A stretch of 64,000 bases of DNA. Source: Phycisphaerales bacterium (GTDB lineage: Bacteria > Planctomycetota > Phycisphaerae > Phycisphaerales > SM1A02). The stretch spans positions 1 to 64,000 of the forward strand of contig JAQWMQ010000031.1 in assembly GCA_029246705.1 (NCBI GenBank), read 5' to 3'. The position numbers were made by a program, and so were the translations under genes. Positions 1 to 8,569 of the stretch are shown one piece after another. A model generated the notes under the pieces. The model was given only the letters and a program-made list of their open reading frames with translations. It was not told where the DNA came from and did no database searches. Numbering within the stretch: position 1 is the stretch's first letter; each line of letters starts with the position of its first letter.

Positions 1-1043
1 TCGTAGTCGCTGCGGTGGGCGACGCCTTCCAGTTCGCCGAAGCCGGGATCGGTGAAGGGGAACTTGTATTCGACGTCGCAGACCCCGGCGCCGTTCTTCG
101 CGTAGTGGGCGAGTTCCGCGGTGTCGTGGTCGCGGAGGATCAGGTTGTCACCGGCGAGGCCGATGTCCTTCCACCAGCGGTAGCGTTCGTTGCGCCAGAA
201 GTCGTACCAGGTCTGGGCTTCATCCGGATGGATGAAGAATTCCAGTTCCATCTGTTCGAACTCACGGCTTCGGAAGGTGAAGTTCCGGGGCGTGACCTCG
301 TTGCGGAAGCTCTTCCCCATCTGGGCGATCCCGAAGGGAACGCGCACCCGGGTCGAATCGACCACGTTGTGGAAGTTCACGAAGATGCCTTGTGCGGTCT
401 CCGGTCGGAGGTAGGCCTTGGCGTCGTCGTTGCGGATCGCGCCGCAGTGGGTCTCGAACATCAGGTTGAACATGCGCGGCTCGGTGAGCGTGCCGGCTTC
501 CTTGGTGTCGGGACCGACGGTGACCGCACGCTGTTCGGCGGAGAGGTCCATGAACGCGCTGGTCGCGAGTTCGGCGTCCTCGACGGAACGCTTGACGTAC
601 TTCTCGAGCTTCTTGCGTGCCTTCGCGAGGCCGTCGTCGTCACCTTCGAGGAAGGCATAGAGCTGGCCGCCCTCGCCCTGGTCGCTCATGCCCAGGCAGA
701 GGACGTGGTCCGCGCGGTAGCGCGACTTCGAGTCCTTGCAGTCGACCATCGGGTCGTTGAAGCCGCCGACGTGGCCGGAGGCCTCCCAGACTTTCGGGTT
801 CATGATGATCGTCGATTCAAGGCCCACCACCGAGACCGGGCTGCCGTCGGGGCCGGGGAGCTCGCGTTCGACGATGTCCTCCCACCAGGCGTTCTTCAGG
901 TTGCGCTTCAGGGCTGCGCCCATGGGGCCGTAGTCCCAGAAACCGTTGATGCCGCCATAGATCTCGGAGCTCTGGAAGATGAAGCCGCGGCGCCGGCAGA
1001 GGCTGACGATCGCATCCATGGATTTCTCGGAGACCTGGGACAT
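1..1043 (-). CDS. glyQS: glycyl-tRNA synthetase, class II dimeric type (C-terminus outside window)
   Basis: Charges tRNA-Gly with glycine in the cytoplasm. The reverse strand reads without a stop from ATG at 1043 to the window edge, about 347 residues. It opens MSQVSEKSMDAIVSLCRRRG and then carries SSEIYGG and FWDYGPMG, which are typical of the homodimeric GlyRS. The motif 2 region RNEVTPRNFTFR lies around residues 235-250, and GELEGVAHRSDYD sits at the window edge. The catalytic domain is therefore only partly present and the anticodon-binding domain is missing. It is divergently placed to the sialidase gene with about 65 bases between the starts. A long plus-strand reading frame opposite it is a high-GC shadow. 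Identity is secure from the motifs. Confidence 0.95.
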   Translation of the reverse strand, partial: MSQVSEKSMDAIVSLCRRRGFIFQSSEIYGGINGFWDYGPMGAALKRNLKNAWWEDIVERELPGPDGSPVSVVGLESTIIMNPKVWEASGHVGGFNDPMVDCKDSKSRYRADHVLCLGMSDQGEGGQLYAFLEGDDDGLAKARKKLEKYVKRSVEDAELATSAFMDLSAEQRAVTVGPDTKEAGTLTEPRMFNLMFETHCGAIRNDDAKAYLRPETAQGIFVNFHNVVDSTRVRVPFGIAQMGKSFRNEVTPRNFTFRSREFEQMELEFFIHPDEAQTWYDFWRNERYRWWKDIGLAGDNLILRDHDTAELAHYAKNGAGVCDVEYKFPFTDPGFGELEGVAHRSDY

Positions 1044-1108
1044 CAGGGGCCTTTCGGATCGAGGTGTTGGGGCGTGGAGTCTACCCCGAGATCCACTACG
1101 CTGACGTC

Positions 1109-2245
1109 ATGAAGCCGTTCGTCCAGCTCGTGAATCGCGTCCTGTTGCTCCTCTTGCTGTCCGGATCAGTCTGGGCCGATGACCCGGTCGAGGTGGATGT
1201 CTTCACCAGCGGCACCGGCGGCTACGACACCTTCCGGATCCCCGCGGTGGTGGGTGCCGCCGATGGAACCCTCCTGGCCTTCGCCGAAGGTCGGGTCGGT
1301 GGCCGAGGTGACAGCGGGAACATCGATCTGGTCCTGCGTCGCAGTGCCGATGGGGGGCGCACCTGGACGCCGCTCCAGGTGGTGTGGGACGACGAAGGCA
1401 ATACCTGTGGCAACCCCTGTCCGGTCCTCGACGCGACCACCGGCAGGATCCACCTGCTCATGACCCGGAACCTCGGCACCGATCATGAGTCGCGGATCAT
1501 CGACCAGACCAGTACCGGCACGCGCACCGTATGGGTGTCGACCAGCGACGACCATGGCGTGAGCTGGTCCGAACCAAGGGAGATCACCGCGACCACCAAG
1601 CAGCCGGACTGGACCTGGTACGCGACCGGCCCGGGCAACGGCATCCAGCTGCGTGCCGGCGACCATGCCGGACGGCTCGTCATTCCCTGCGACCACATCG
1701 AGGCGGGCACGAAGAAGTACTTCTCCCACGTCATCGTGAGCGACGATCATGGTGCCACCTGGCGACTGGGTGGCTCGACCCCGACCGACCAGCTCAACGA
1801 ATGCGCGGTCGCCGAACTTCCGAACGGCGAGCTGCTCCTGAACATGCGCAACTACGATCGCTCGAAGCGAACCCGCGCCTTGAGCCGAAGCACCGATGGT
1901 GGGGAGCACTGGTCCGCGGTCGAGCGGCACCCCGGTCTGCCCGAACCGATCTGTCAGGCGAGCATGATCGCGATCGAGAAGGGGGGGCGGCTGGTCTTTT
2001 CCAACCCCGCAAGCTCCGAAGGCCGGGTCGCGATGACGGTTCGGACCAGTGAGGACGGTGGTCGGACCTGGTCGGCGGGAACGCTGCTGCACACCGGCCC
2101 GAGTGCCTATTCATCGCTGGTCGACCTCGGTCGTGACCGGGTCGGTTGTCTCCATGAATGCGGTGACGCCCATCCCTACGAGCGTATTCGTTTCGAATCG
2201 GTCCGGCTTCCGGCCACCTCATCACCCCGACCCGCGTCGGAGTAG
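1109..2245 (+). CDS. exo-alpha-sialidase, GH33-like, secreted
   Basis: Predicted to release terminal sialic acids from glycoconjugates outside the cytoplasm. ATG at 1109 begins a signal peptide (MKPFVQLVNRV then a Leu-rich core ending in VWA). An earlier in-frame ATG at 1064 would place 15 residues before it and is less likely. The protein has the sialidase FRIP motif (FRIPAVV, residues 35-45) and five Asp-box repeats (SADGGRTW, SDDHGVSW, SDDHGATW, STDGGEHW, SEDGGRTW). It also has the GRLVIPCDHIE and late AYSSL segments expected near the active site. It is followed 22 bases later by a dehydrogenase on the same strand. No sialic-acid transport or nan catabolic gene is nearby, so its physiological substrate is open. 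Confidence 0.9.
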   Translation: MKPFVQLVNRVLLLLLLSGSVWADDPVEVDVFTSGTGGYDTFRIPAVVGAADGTLLAFAEGRVGGRGDSGNIDLVLRRSADGGRTWTPLQVVWDDEGNTCGNPCPVLDATTGRIHLLMTRNLGTDHESRIIDQTSTGTRTVWVSTSDDHGVSWSEPREITATTKQPDWTWYATGPGNGIQLRAGDHAGRLVIPCDHIEAGTKKYFSHVIVSDDHGATWRLGGSTPTDQLNECAVAELPNGELLLNMRNYDRSKRTRALSRSTDGGEHWSAVERHPGLPEPICQASMIAIEKGGRLVFSNPASSEGRVAMTVRTSEDGGRTWSAGTLLHTGPSAYSSLVDLGRDRVGCLHECGDAHPYERIRFESVRLPATSSPRPASE

Positions 2246-2267
2246 AATCCTCATCAAGGAGACCTGC

Positions 2268-2957
2268 ATGCCCCTGGATGGACGTTCGATCGTGGTGGTG
2301 ACCGGCGGAACCGGCTTTCTCGGTTCCGCGGTCTGTCAACGGCTGCTTGATGCCGGGGCCGAGGTCCACGTGGCCTGGCTCCATGAAGAGGAACGTGACC
2401 GGTTTCCCCATGCCGATCGGTGCACCATGCACCAGGTGGAGCTCACCGACGAGTCCGCGGTCGAGGCGTTCTACGGAGCTTTCGACGCGCCCTGGGCGTC
2501 GATCCACATCGCCGGCGGGTTTGCGATGGGGCCGATCGACTCGATGACGCTCGCCGACTTCGAGGCGATGCACCGAATGAACACCGTCACCGCCTTTCTC
2601 TGCTGTCGCGAGGCGGTGCGTTCGATGCGCCGTGGTGGTAACGGCGGTCGCATCGTCAACGTCGGTGCGCGCCCCGCGGTCGAACCGGCGGGGGGGATGC
2701 TCGCCTACACCACCAGCAAGGCCGCGGTCACCTCCCTGACCCAGTGCCTCGCGAAGGAAGTCCTTGATGACTCGATCCTGGTGAACGCCGTCCTGCCTTC
2801 CATCATGGATACCCCGGCCAATCGAGCGGGCATGCCTGATGCCGACTTCGACGCCTGGCCCAAGGTCGAGGAGGTCGCTGCGGCGATCGAGTTTCTCGCT
2901 TCACCCGACAATGCCCTGACCACCGGCACCCTTCTGCCGGTCTATGGTCGCGCCTGA
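2268..2957 (+). CDS. short-chain dehydrogenase/reductase family protein
   Basis: NAD(P)-dependent oxidoreductase of the SDR superfamily, 229 residues, the usual size for a classical SDR. ATG at 2268 follows AAGGAG with seven bases of spacing, which fixes the start. The Rossmann glycine motif TGGTGFLG is at residues 10-17 and the YTTSK motif supplies the Tyr and Lys of the active site. The segment that normally holds the catalytic Ser (NxSS) reads VNVGARPA, so the serine appears to be lacking. Similar VNVGARPA-type members exist as a recognisable subgroup, so this is probably a family trait and not damage. Substrate is unknown. It may be co-transcribed with the sialidase upstream and the TlpA-like gene 15 bases downstream. 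Confidence 0.85.
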   Translation: MPLDGRSIVVVTGGTGFLGSAVCQRLLDAGAEVHVAWLHEEERDRFPHADRCTMHQVELTDESAVEAFYGAFDAPWASIHIAGGFAMGPIDSMTLADFEAMHRMNTVTAFLCCREAVRSMRRGGNGGRIVNVGARPAVEPAGGMLAYTTSKAAVTSLTQCLAKEVLDDSILVNAVLPSIMDTPANRAGMPDADFDAWPKVEEVAAAIEFLASPDNALTTGTLLPVYGRA

Positions 2958-2972
2958 TACCTGGAGTCACCG

Positions 2973-4097
2973 ATGAGCTGCCTGACCACCCTTCTTCTTG
3001 CCTTCGCCTTCTGCCTGCCCCAGGCGACGCTCGAGGAGTTCAGCACCCCCGAGGAAGGAGCGTCGGTCCTTCGTGAGCTGATCATTCGCAAGCCGGGATC
3101 ACCAAGAGTGACGGTCGAGGACATGCAGCAGCGCACCATCGACCTTCAGGCCTGGCTTGATCGTTCGGAGGCGCTCGAGCTCGACTTCGGGCCGGACCAG
3201 TACATCACCAGTTTCGCGATGTATGGAAGTGCCGGCTCAGGTCGCGATGAAGCCGCGGTTCTCAAGCGCAGTGAGGCGTGCAGTGCTCTGCTGGACTATG
3301 CACGCCGCAACAATGGTTTTCCCGAGGGTTCCGAGGTCTGGGGTGACTGGATCGGTCGACTGGCCACCGTTGGTTTCTCACTGGCCGTCAAGGAGGCGTC
3401 CTGGAAGGATGTCGCGCAGTCGGCGATCGTGATGATCCCTCGCAGTCGCGATCCCCGGCGCAGTCTCGAGCAGGTGATGAAGAAGCTCGGTGACTCAGAT
3501 GGTTTGTCATCGCCACTGGTACGGTCGGGCATCGCCATCGCGATAGCCAGGACCGACAAGTTCGATCTCGCCGAGAAGGATCGGCACTTCGCGAAGCTGT
3601 ACGGTGACCAGCTGCCGGCGGGAGTGCAACGACCGCAGAAGGCTGCTGAACAGATCGCCTTCACGCCGTTCAGTGGACCTTCCCTCGACGGCGAGGAGAT
3701 CGCCGTCAGTGACTTCAAGGGCAAGGTGCTCCTCATCGACTACTGGGCGACCTGGTGTGGTCCTTGCCTGCGGGAGATGCCCAACGTGGTCGAGGCGTGG
3801 CGAAAGCACAAGGATGACGGTCTCGCCATTCTCGGAGTCTCGCTTGACCGGGCGAATGCCGTGGACAAGATTCGCAGCACGATGACGAAGTACGGGATGG
3901 ACTGGCCGCAGATCTACGATGGTGGTGGTTGGCAGACGAAACCGGCTCGAGTCAACGGCGTTCGTTCGATTCCCGCCACCTTCCTGCTCGATCGGGAGGG
4001 GAACGTGGTCGCCACGAACCTGCGCGGTGCGGCGCTCGAGAAGACCATCGCCGAAGTGCTTGCGAGACCTGCAGAAACCACTCCGAATGCAGACTGA
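2973..4097 (+). CDS. TlpA-like thioredoxin-fold protein with N-terminal extension
   Basis: Periplasmic thiol-disulfide oxidoreductase of the TlpA/ResA type. The first 17 residues (MSCLTTLLLAFAFCLPQ) form a signal peptide. Residues about 20-225 are an unrecognised, mostly helical region. The thioredoxin domain follows, with FSGPSLDGEEIAVSDFKGK, then WATWCGPC as the CxxC active site near residue 260 and the cis-Pro segment RSIPATFLLD. A TGGAG ribosome site precedes the ATG. The gene ends at TGA 4095-4097, and the same frame continues into a dockerin-like sequence (separate entry). A second TlpA-family protein is encoded at 19718-20794 with a quite different layout. Confidence 0.85.
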   Translation: MSCLTTLLLAFAFCLPQATLEEFSTPEEGASVLRELIIRKPGSPRVTVEDMQQRTIDLQAWLDRSEALELDFGPDQYITSFAMYGSAGSGRDEAAVLKRSEACSALLDYARRNNGFPEGSEVWGDWIGRLATVGFSLAVKEASWKDVAQSAIVMIPRSRDPRRSLEQVMKKLGDSDGLSSPLVRSGIAIAIARTDKFDLAEKDRHFAKLYGDQLPAGVQRPQKAAEQIAFTPFSGPSLDGEEIAVSDFKGKVLLIDYWATWCGPCLREMPNVVEAWRKHKDDGLAILGVSLDRANAVDKIRSTMTKYGMDWPQIYDGGGWQTKPARVNGVRSIPATFLLDREGNVVATNLRGAALEKTIAEVLARPAETTPNAD

Positions 4098-4229
4098 TCC
4101 GGGCCCCCGTCGCCTGGGGCGATTCCTGGATGGTTTTTTCCAGTGGCGACGGATCTCGACGGCGACGGCACGGTGGGGCCCCAGGATCTTGCGATCCTCC
4201 TCGGGGCCTGGAGCGCGTGTCCGGAGTGA
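4098..4229 (+). pseudogene. orphan dockerin-like tail in frame after the TlpA stop
   Basis: Directly after the TGA of the TlpA-like gene, the same frame stays open for 43 codons and ends at TGA 4227-4229. The last part reads ATDLDGDGTVGPQDLAILLG followed by AWSACPE, an almost textbook dockerin half with a D-x-D-x-D-G calcium loop and the LLGAW ending used elsewhere in this window. It has no start codon or ribosome site of its own. The likeliest reading is a C-terminal dockerin cut off by a nonsense mutation, or the end of a deleted gene. UGA readthrough is possible but nothing visible supports it. Confidence 0.6.
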
Positions 4230-4268
4230 CACGCGAACACGATTCGCGGTCGTAACCCTGATGACGAC

Positions 4269-4301
4269 GACGGGCGGCACCGAAAGGTGCCGCCCGTCTT
4301 T
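4269..4301. terminator. intrinsic terminator, probably bidirectional
   Basis: A perfect 13-bp stem (4269-4281 with 4286-4298) closes a GAAA tetraloop and is followed by TTT. It lies between the plus-strand TlpA/dockerin unit and the minus-strand S9 peptidase gene ending at 4329, so it can serve both. Confidence 0.85.
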
Positions 4302-4328
4302 CATGTCGTACGGCGGTTCGTCACCGAA

Positions 4329-6350
4329 TCAGCGCAGGTACCTCGTCCACCAGTCGATGATCTCGCCGAGGCGGTGGAGCCTGAGATCCGGCGGGCCGGA
4401 GCGGCTCATGCCGTGGCTGCTCGAGCGCGGGTAGCGGACGAAGCGGCAGGGGACGTTCTGGACCACCAGCGACGCATGGATCTGCTCCGACTGTTCGATG
4501 TTGCAGCGCAGGTCGCCCTCGGAGTGGATGATCAGCATCGGCGTCCGCACGCCCTTGAAGTGCTTGACCGGCGAGGCCTCCCAGAGGTCGCTTGAATCGC
4601 CGTAGACCGCACCCGGCCAGTAGGCGTCGGGCGGCCAGATGAAGTCGCTCGAACCGAACATGCTGACGAGGTTGCTGACGCAGCGGTCGGTGATCGCGGC
4701 GACGTAGTCCTTCGAGTGCGAGACCGCCCAGTTGGTCATGTAGCCGCCGTAGCTTCCGCCCATGATCCCGATCCGCTTGCGGTCGATCCCCTTGTGCTCC
4801 TGCATGAAGCGGGTGACCGCCTGGATGTCCTCCCAGTCCGCCTGGCCCCAGGACCCCTTGATCGCGTCGCAGTGGTCGCGGCCGTAGCCCTTGCTGCCGC
4901 GCGGGTTCGAGTAGACCACCGTCCAGCCTTGAGCGGCCAGCACCTGGAATTCATGGAAGAAGCCGCACCCGTAGAGCCCGTGCGGTCCGCCGTGGATCTC
5001 GAGGATGCCCGGGGTCACCTTGCCCGGTTTCGCGTTCGGCGGACGCATCACCCAGGTATGGACCTTCGTCCCGTCGGCGGCCTTCACCCAGTGACTGCTG
5101 GGTTTCGAAAGCTTGAGTTCCTTGAGGAGTGCGTCGTTGAAACCGGTCAGGCGTCGCGGTTCAAGCGGGGCGGTGCCCTTGACCTCGGCGACGAAGACCT
5201 CGGTCAGCTTGGTCGCGGTCGACTTCAGGAGGCACACCTTGCCACCCGCCCGGTCGAAGCTGCCGAGACCGTGCTCGGCGGCACCTTCAAGGTGCACGGT
5301 CAGTTTCGGGCGTCCGACCGCATAGGAGACGATCCGACCTTCACCGTTGCGACCGATCCGCGTCCAGATCCGCTTGCCGTCGCTCGACCAGGCCAGGGTG
5401 CTGGCGAAACTCGCATCCGCGCTGTCGGCGATCGACACCGACATCATGCATTCGTCCTCGTGGTCGGAAAGACTGCGTACGGTCTTCTTGCCCAGATCGG
5501 CCACCTGCAGTTCGAGGTTGTCGGTCGAATAGGCGCCTTCCCGACCTTCCCGTCCGGCAAAGGCGATCTGCCTGCCGTCCGGACTGAAGACCGGCGAGGA
5601 CTTGGGGCCTTCCGGAAGCCAGTCGATCTTCTGGGTGCGCCCGTTGCGCACGTCGACCAGTCGCATCTCCTCCCGCCAGGGCTGGATGCAGGCGCGTTTG
5701 GCACGATTGGTGGTGTAGACGATCGACTTGCCGTCCGGCGAGAAGTCGAAGTCGATGCCACCGGAATTGTCCTTTCGGTCCAGGCAGGTCAGCTTGCGGG
5801 TGGCGACTTCCATCAACCACAATCCGTAGCGTGCGCCGCCGAAGTACCCGTCACCGTCGAGTCGGTACCACGGGTCGTCGATGACCATCGGTGGTTCGCT
5901 GGCGCCGCTCTGTTCACGATCAGTGGCCGCGGCCGCGGTCCGGTCGGGGTCGGTCATTCGCCAGGTGAAGGCGAGGTGGGTGCCGGTGGGCCCGACCTTC
6001 AGGCTGGCGATCGAACCGGGTGCCAGTTCGGTCAGCTCCTCCGCCTCGCCACCATCGAGGGGCACGATCGCGATCTGTGGTTCGCCCTTGACCCTGGACC
6101 GCACGAAGTAGACCGCACTGCCGTCATGACTGAAGCGGCCTGACCCGTCCCGTGGCCCCGCGGTGAGTCGCCGGACCCGGTCACCGGAGGTGTCGGCAAG
6201 CCAGAGCTGGCTGGGCTGGTCGTTCCGTTCGCCGCAGGTCCTGGTGGTGAAGAGGACCCGGCTTCCGTCGGGGGCGAGGCTCGGGTCACTGACCCGGATG
6301 ATCCGCAGGAGATCTTCAGGGTCGATCAGACGGCGCGTGGTCTTGGGCAT
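4329..6350 (-). CDS. S9 family peptidase (dipeptidyl/acyl-aminoacyl peptidase type)
   Basis: Serine peptidase of the prolyl oligopeptidase family, 673 residues, expected to trim oligopeptides. The N-terminal two thirds carry beta-propeller blades of the TolB/WD40-like kind (SPDGKSIVYTT, SPDGRQIAFAG, SSDGKRIWTR). The C-terminal alpha/beta hydrolase domain has the oxyanion stretch ILEIHGGPH, the nucleophile motif GGSYGGYM near residue 530, the acid in SEGDLRCNIEQ and the histidine in SSSHGMSRSG. No signal peptide is seen (MPKTTRRLIDPEDLL), so it is probably cytoplasmic. ATG at 6350 is 57 bases from the divergent HutF-like gene. A 475-residue frame on the opposite strand is a shadow. Confidence 0.93.
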   Translation of the reverse strand: MPKTTRRLIDPEDLLRIIRVSDPSLAPDGSRVLFTTRTCGERNDQPSQLWLADTSGDRVRRLTAGPRDGSGRFSHDGSAVYFVRSRVKGEPQIAIVPLDGGEAEELTELAPGSIASLKVGPTGTHLAFTWRMTDPDRTAAAATDREQSGASEPPMVIDDPWYRLDGDGYFGGARYGLWLMEVATRKLTCLDRKDNSGGIDFDFSPDGKSIVYTTNRAKRACIQPWREEMRLVDVRNGRTQKIDWLPEGPKSSPVFSPDGRQIAFAGREGREGAYSTDNLELQVADLGKKTVRSLSDHEDECMMSVSIADSADASFASTLAWSSDGKRIWTRIGRNGEGRIVSYAVGRPKLTVHLEGAAEHGLGSFDRAGGKVCLLKSTATKLTEVFVAEVKGTAPLEPRRLTGFNDALLKELKLSKPSSHWVKAADGTKVHTWVMRPPNAKPGKVTPGILEIHGGPHGLYGCGFFHEFQVLAAQGWTVVYSNPRGSKGYGRDHCDAIKGSWGQADWEDIQAVTRFMQEHKGIDRKRIGIMGGSYGGYMTNWAVSHSKDYVAAITDRCVSNLVSMFGSSDFIWPPDAYWPGAVYGDSSDLWEASPVKHFKGVRTPMLIIHSEGDLRCNIEQSEQIHASLVVQNVPCRFVRYPRSSSHGMSRSGPPDLRLHRLGEIIDWWTRYLR

Positions 6351-6407
6351 GCGGGCTTCCTCCGAGGAACTGCATAGGTTTCAACCCGGGATGCTACCAT
6401 CGCCCCG

Positions 6408-7688
6408 ATGGAGCGCCTGATTGAACCAACCATGGTCTGGGACGGCACCGCCTTCCGCCGAGGCATGCGGGTCGGAATCGATGCGCAGGGCCGCATCACC
6501 GCGGTCGGTGTGGATCTTCCCGGTGACCCTGAACGCCTTTCCGGTGCCTTGCTGCCCGGTTTCGTCAACGCCCATTCCCATGCGTTCCAGTTCGGGCTTC
6601 GCGGGGTCGCGGAGACCTTCCCCGAGGATCCCAGCACCTTCTGGGGCTGGCGGGAGGCGATGTATGAACTGGTCGACACCCTCGATGCCGACCGGTGTCG
6701 TGCGCTGAGCGCCGCAAGCTTCCGGGAGATGATCAGCCACGGTTTCACCAGCGTGGGCGAATTTCACTACGTGCGTCACGCCGGGTCGGGTGACGCCCAT
6801 CGTCACACGCTTGACCATGCGGTGCTCGATGCCGCGACCGAGACCGGCATCCGACTGCGCCTGCTGGTTGCCTGCTACCTCACCGGAGACATCGCCACGC
6901 CGCTCGATGGTGCGCAGGCACGTTTCGACGCGGAATCGGTCGACCACTACCTGCGCCGGCTCGATGACCTGATGGCGACCATCGACGACCCCCGTCACAC
7001 CGTCGGCGTGGTCGCCCACAGCGTGCGCGCGGTGGCGATCGAGGACATCGTGCGACTGCACCAGGCATCGGTCGAACGACATCTGCCCTTTCACATCCAC
7101 CTGGAAGAGGCCCCGAAGGAGATCGAGACCTGTCGCGCGGTGCACGGCACCACGCCGATGCGGCTGCTGCTCGACCACGGGGTGGTTTCCGACAACGTGG
7201 TTGCGGTGCACTGCACGCACACCGAACCCGATGACATGCGGGACTACGTCGCCGCCGGTGGTCGGGTCTGCCTGTGCCCGGTCACCGAAGCCAATCTCGG
7301 CGACGGAATCTCGGACCTGCCGGTGATGTGCGAGGCGGGCGCCTCGCTTTCGGTCGGCACCGACCTCAATTCACGGACCGACCCACTCGAGGAACTGCGC
7401 TGGCTTGAATATGTCCAGCGCCTCGCGAGACAACGCCGTGGCGTTGTTCGCGGCATCGACGGCGACGTGGGGCGTGCTCTCCTCGAGATCGGAACGGTGG
7501 GAGGTGCGGATGCCCTGGATCTCCAGGTCGGCCGGATCGAACCCGGCCACTGGGCGGACTGCCTGCTCTGTGATCTCGAACACCCGTCGATCGCCGGTGC
7601 GAACGACGAACAGCTGGCCTCCGCGCTGGTCTTTTCGGGTCAACGTGATGTACTCAAGCAGGTGATGATCGGAGGCGAGACCAGATGA
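6408..7688 (+). CDS. hutF: formimidoylglutamate deiminase-like amidohydrolase
   Basis: Amidohydrolase-superfamily enzyme, 426 residues. It matches the HutF group, which hydrolyses N-formimidoyl-glutamate to N-formyl-glutamate in histidine breakdown. The group signature is clear: FVNAHSHAFQ followed by an FWGWREAMYE segment. Further metal or active-site segments are HIHLEE, AVHCTHT and the late Asp in VGTDLNSR. Start is ATG at 6408. The stop overlaps the ROK kinase start by four bases (ATGA), so the two are translationally coupled. No hutH, hutU or hutI is in the window. The nearest alternative is another guanidine or amidine deaminase of the same superfamily. Confidence 0.82.
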   Translation: MERLIEPTMVWDGTAFRRGMRVGIDAQGRITAVGVDLPGDPERLSGALLPGFVNAHSHAFQFGLRGVAETFPEDPSTFWGWREAMYELVDTLDADRCRALSAASFREMISHGFTSVGEFHYVRHAGSGDAHRHTLDHAVLDAATETGIRLRLLVACYLTGDIATPLDGAQARFDAESVDHYLRRLDDLMATIDDPRHTVGVVAHSVRAVAIEDIVRLHQASVERHLPFHIHLEEAPKEIETCRAVHGTTPMRLLLDHGVVSDNVVAVHCTHTEPDDMRDYVAAGGRVCLCPVTEANLGDGISDLPVMCEAGASLSVGTDLNSRTDPLEELRWLEYVQRLARQRRGVVRGIDGDVGRALLEIGTVGGADALDLQVGRIEPGHWADCLLCDLEHPSIAGANDEQLASALVFSGQRDVLKQVMIGGETR

Positions 7689-8569
7689 GTGTTCGAATCG
7701 GAATCGACATGGGTGGAACCAAGATCGAAGGCATCGCCCTCGGCGATGACGGCGCCGAACTGTGGCGAAAGCGTGTTCCGACCCCCCAGGGTGACTACGC
7801 CGGAACCATCGCCGCGGTGGTCGGACTCGTCGCGAACGCCCGGGAGGTGGTCGGTACGATCGATTCCATCGGAGTCGGCACGCCGGGCTCGTCCAACCCG
7901 CAAAGCGGTCTGCACCGCAATGCCAACTCGACCTGTCTCAATGGTCGCTCCTTCGAGAAGGATCTCTCCGAGGCACTTGGTCTTTCGTGCACCATGGCCA
8001 ACGATGCGAACTGCTTCGCGCTCAGCGAGGCGGTCGATGGCGCGGGTTCGGATGGAAGCATCGTCTTCGGCGTGATCCTCGGAACCGGCTGCGGGGGTGG
8101 CGTGGTGATCGACAAGAAGGTCGTTGCGGGTCACAACCTGGTCGCGGGTGAGTGGGGGCACACCGCGTTGCCACGTCGGGATGGCGAGGCATGGCGGCCC
8201 CGGCAGTGTTACTGCGGACGCAATGATTGTCTTGAGCAGTATCTCTCCGGAACCGCGATCGAAGCGGAGTTCCTGCTGCTCGCCGGTGAGTCGTGCTCGG
8301 TGACCGGGATGGCGGAACTCGACCACCCCGGGGCGCGTGCGACGCTGGAACTATTCAAGGATCGACTGGCTCAATCCCTTGCGATGGTGGTCGACATCAT
8401 CGACCCCGACGTCATCGTGTTGGGCGGTGGTGTGAGCAATCTCCCGGGCCTCGCCGAGGAGACGCAGCGTCGCCTGCCGAAACACGTCTTCAGCGATGCC
8501 TGCACGACGACGGTTCGTGTCGCCGTGCACGGTGACTCGAGCGGGGTGCGCGGGGCGGCCTGGTTGTAG
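7685..8569 (+). CDS. ROK family sugar kinase (fructokinase/glucokinase type)
   Basis: ATP-dependent hexose kinase, 294 residues, normal for ROK. The ATP-binding phosphate motif GIDMGGTKIE is at residues 6-15. The catalytic region has MANDANCFALSE, the second glycine-rich segment GVILGTGCGGGVV follows, and the ROK zinc motif CYCGRNDCLEQYLSG lies near residue 180. These features resemble fructokinase (Mak) and N-acetylglucosamine kinase; the sugar cannot be fixed from sequence. The start overlaps the hutF-like stop by four bases. A hairpin at 8618-8635 downstream may end the message, but it lacks a T-tract. Confidence 0.9.
   Translation: MSVRIGIDMGGTKIEGIALGDDGAELWRKRVPTPQGDYAGTIAAVVGLVANAREVVGTIDSIGVGTPGSSNPQSGLHRNANSTCLNGRSFEKDLSEALGLSCTMANDANCFALSEAVDGAGSDGSIVFGVILGTGCGGGVVIDKKVVAGHNLVAGEWGHTALPRRDGEAWRPRQCYCGRNDCLEQYLSGTAIEAEFLLLAGESCSVTGMAELDHPGARATLELFKDRLAQSLAMVVDIIDPDVIVLGGGVSNLPGLAEETQRRLPKHVFSDACTTTVRVAVHGDSSGVRGAAWL

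Noticed and set aside
15-1112. 365-codon plus-strand frame
   Set aside because: It lies opposite the glycyl-tRNA synthetase gene; its translation has no recognisable motif, and the minus strand has full GlyRS motifs.
4095-4097. Selenocysteine at the TlpA TGA
   Set aside because: No selenocysteine-insertion hairpin is visible just downstream, and the position is outside the thioredoxin active site; a nonsense or remnant explanation is simpler.
4716-6143. 475-codon plus-strand frame
   Set aside because: Antisense shadow of the S9 peptidase, which has an intact Ser-Asp-His set.
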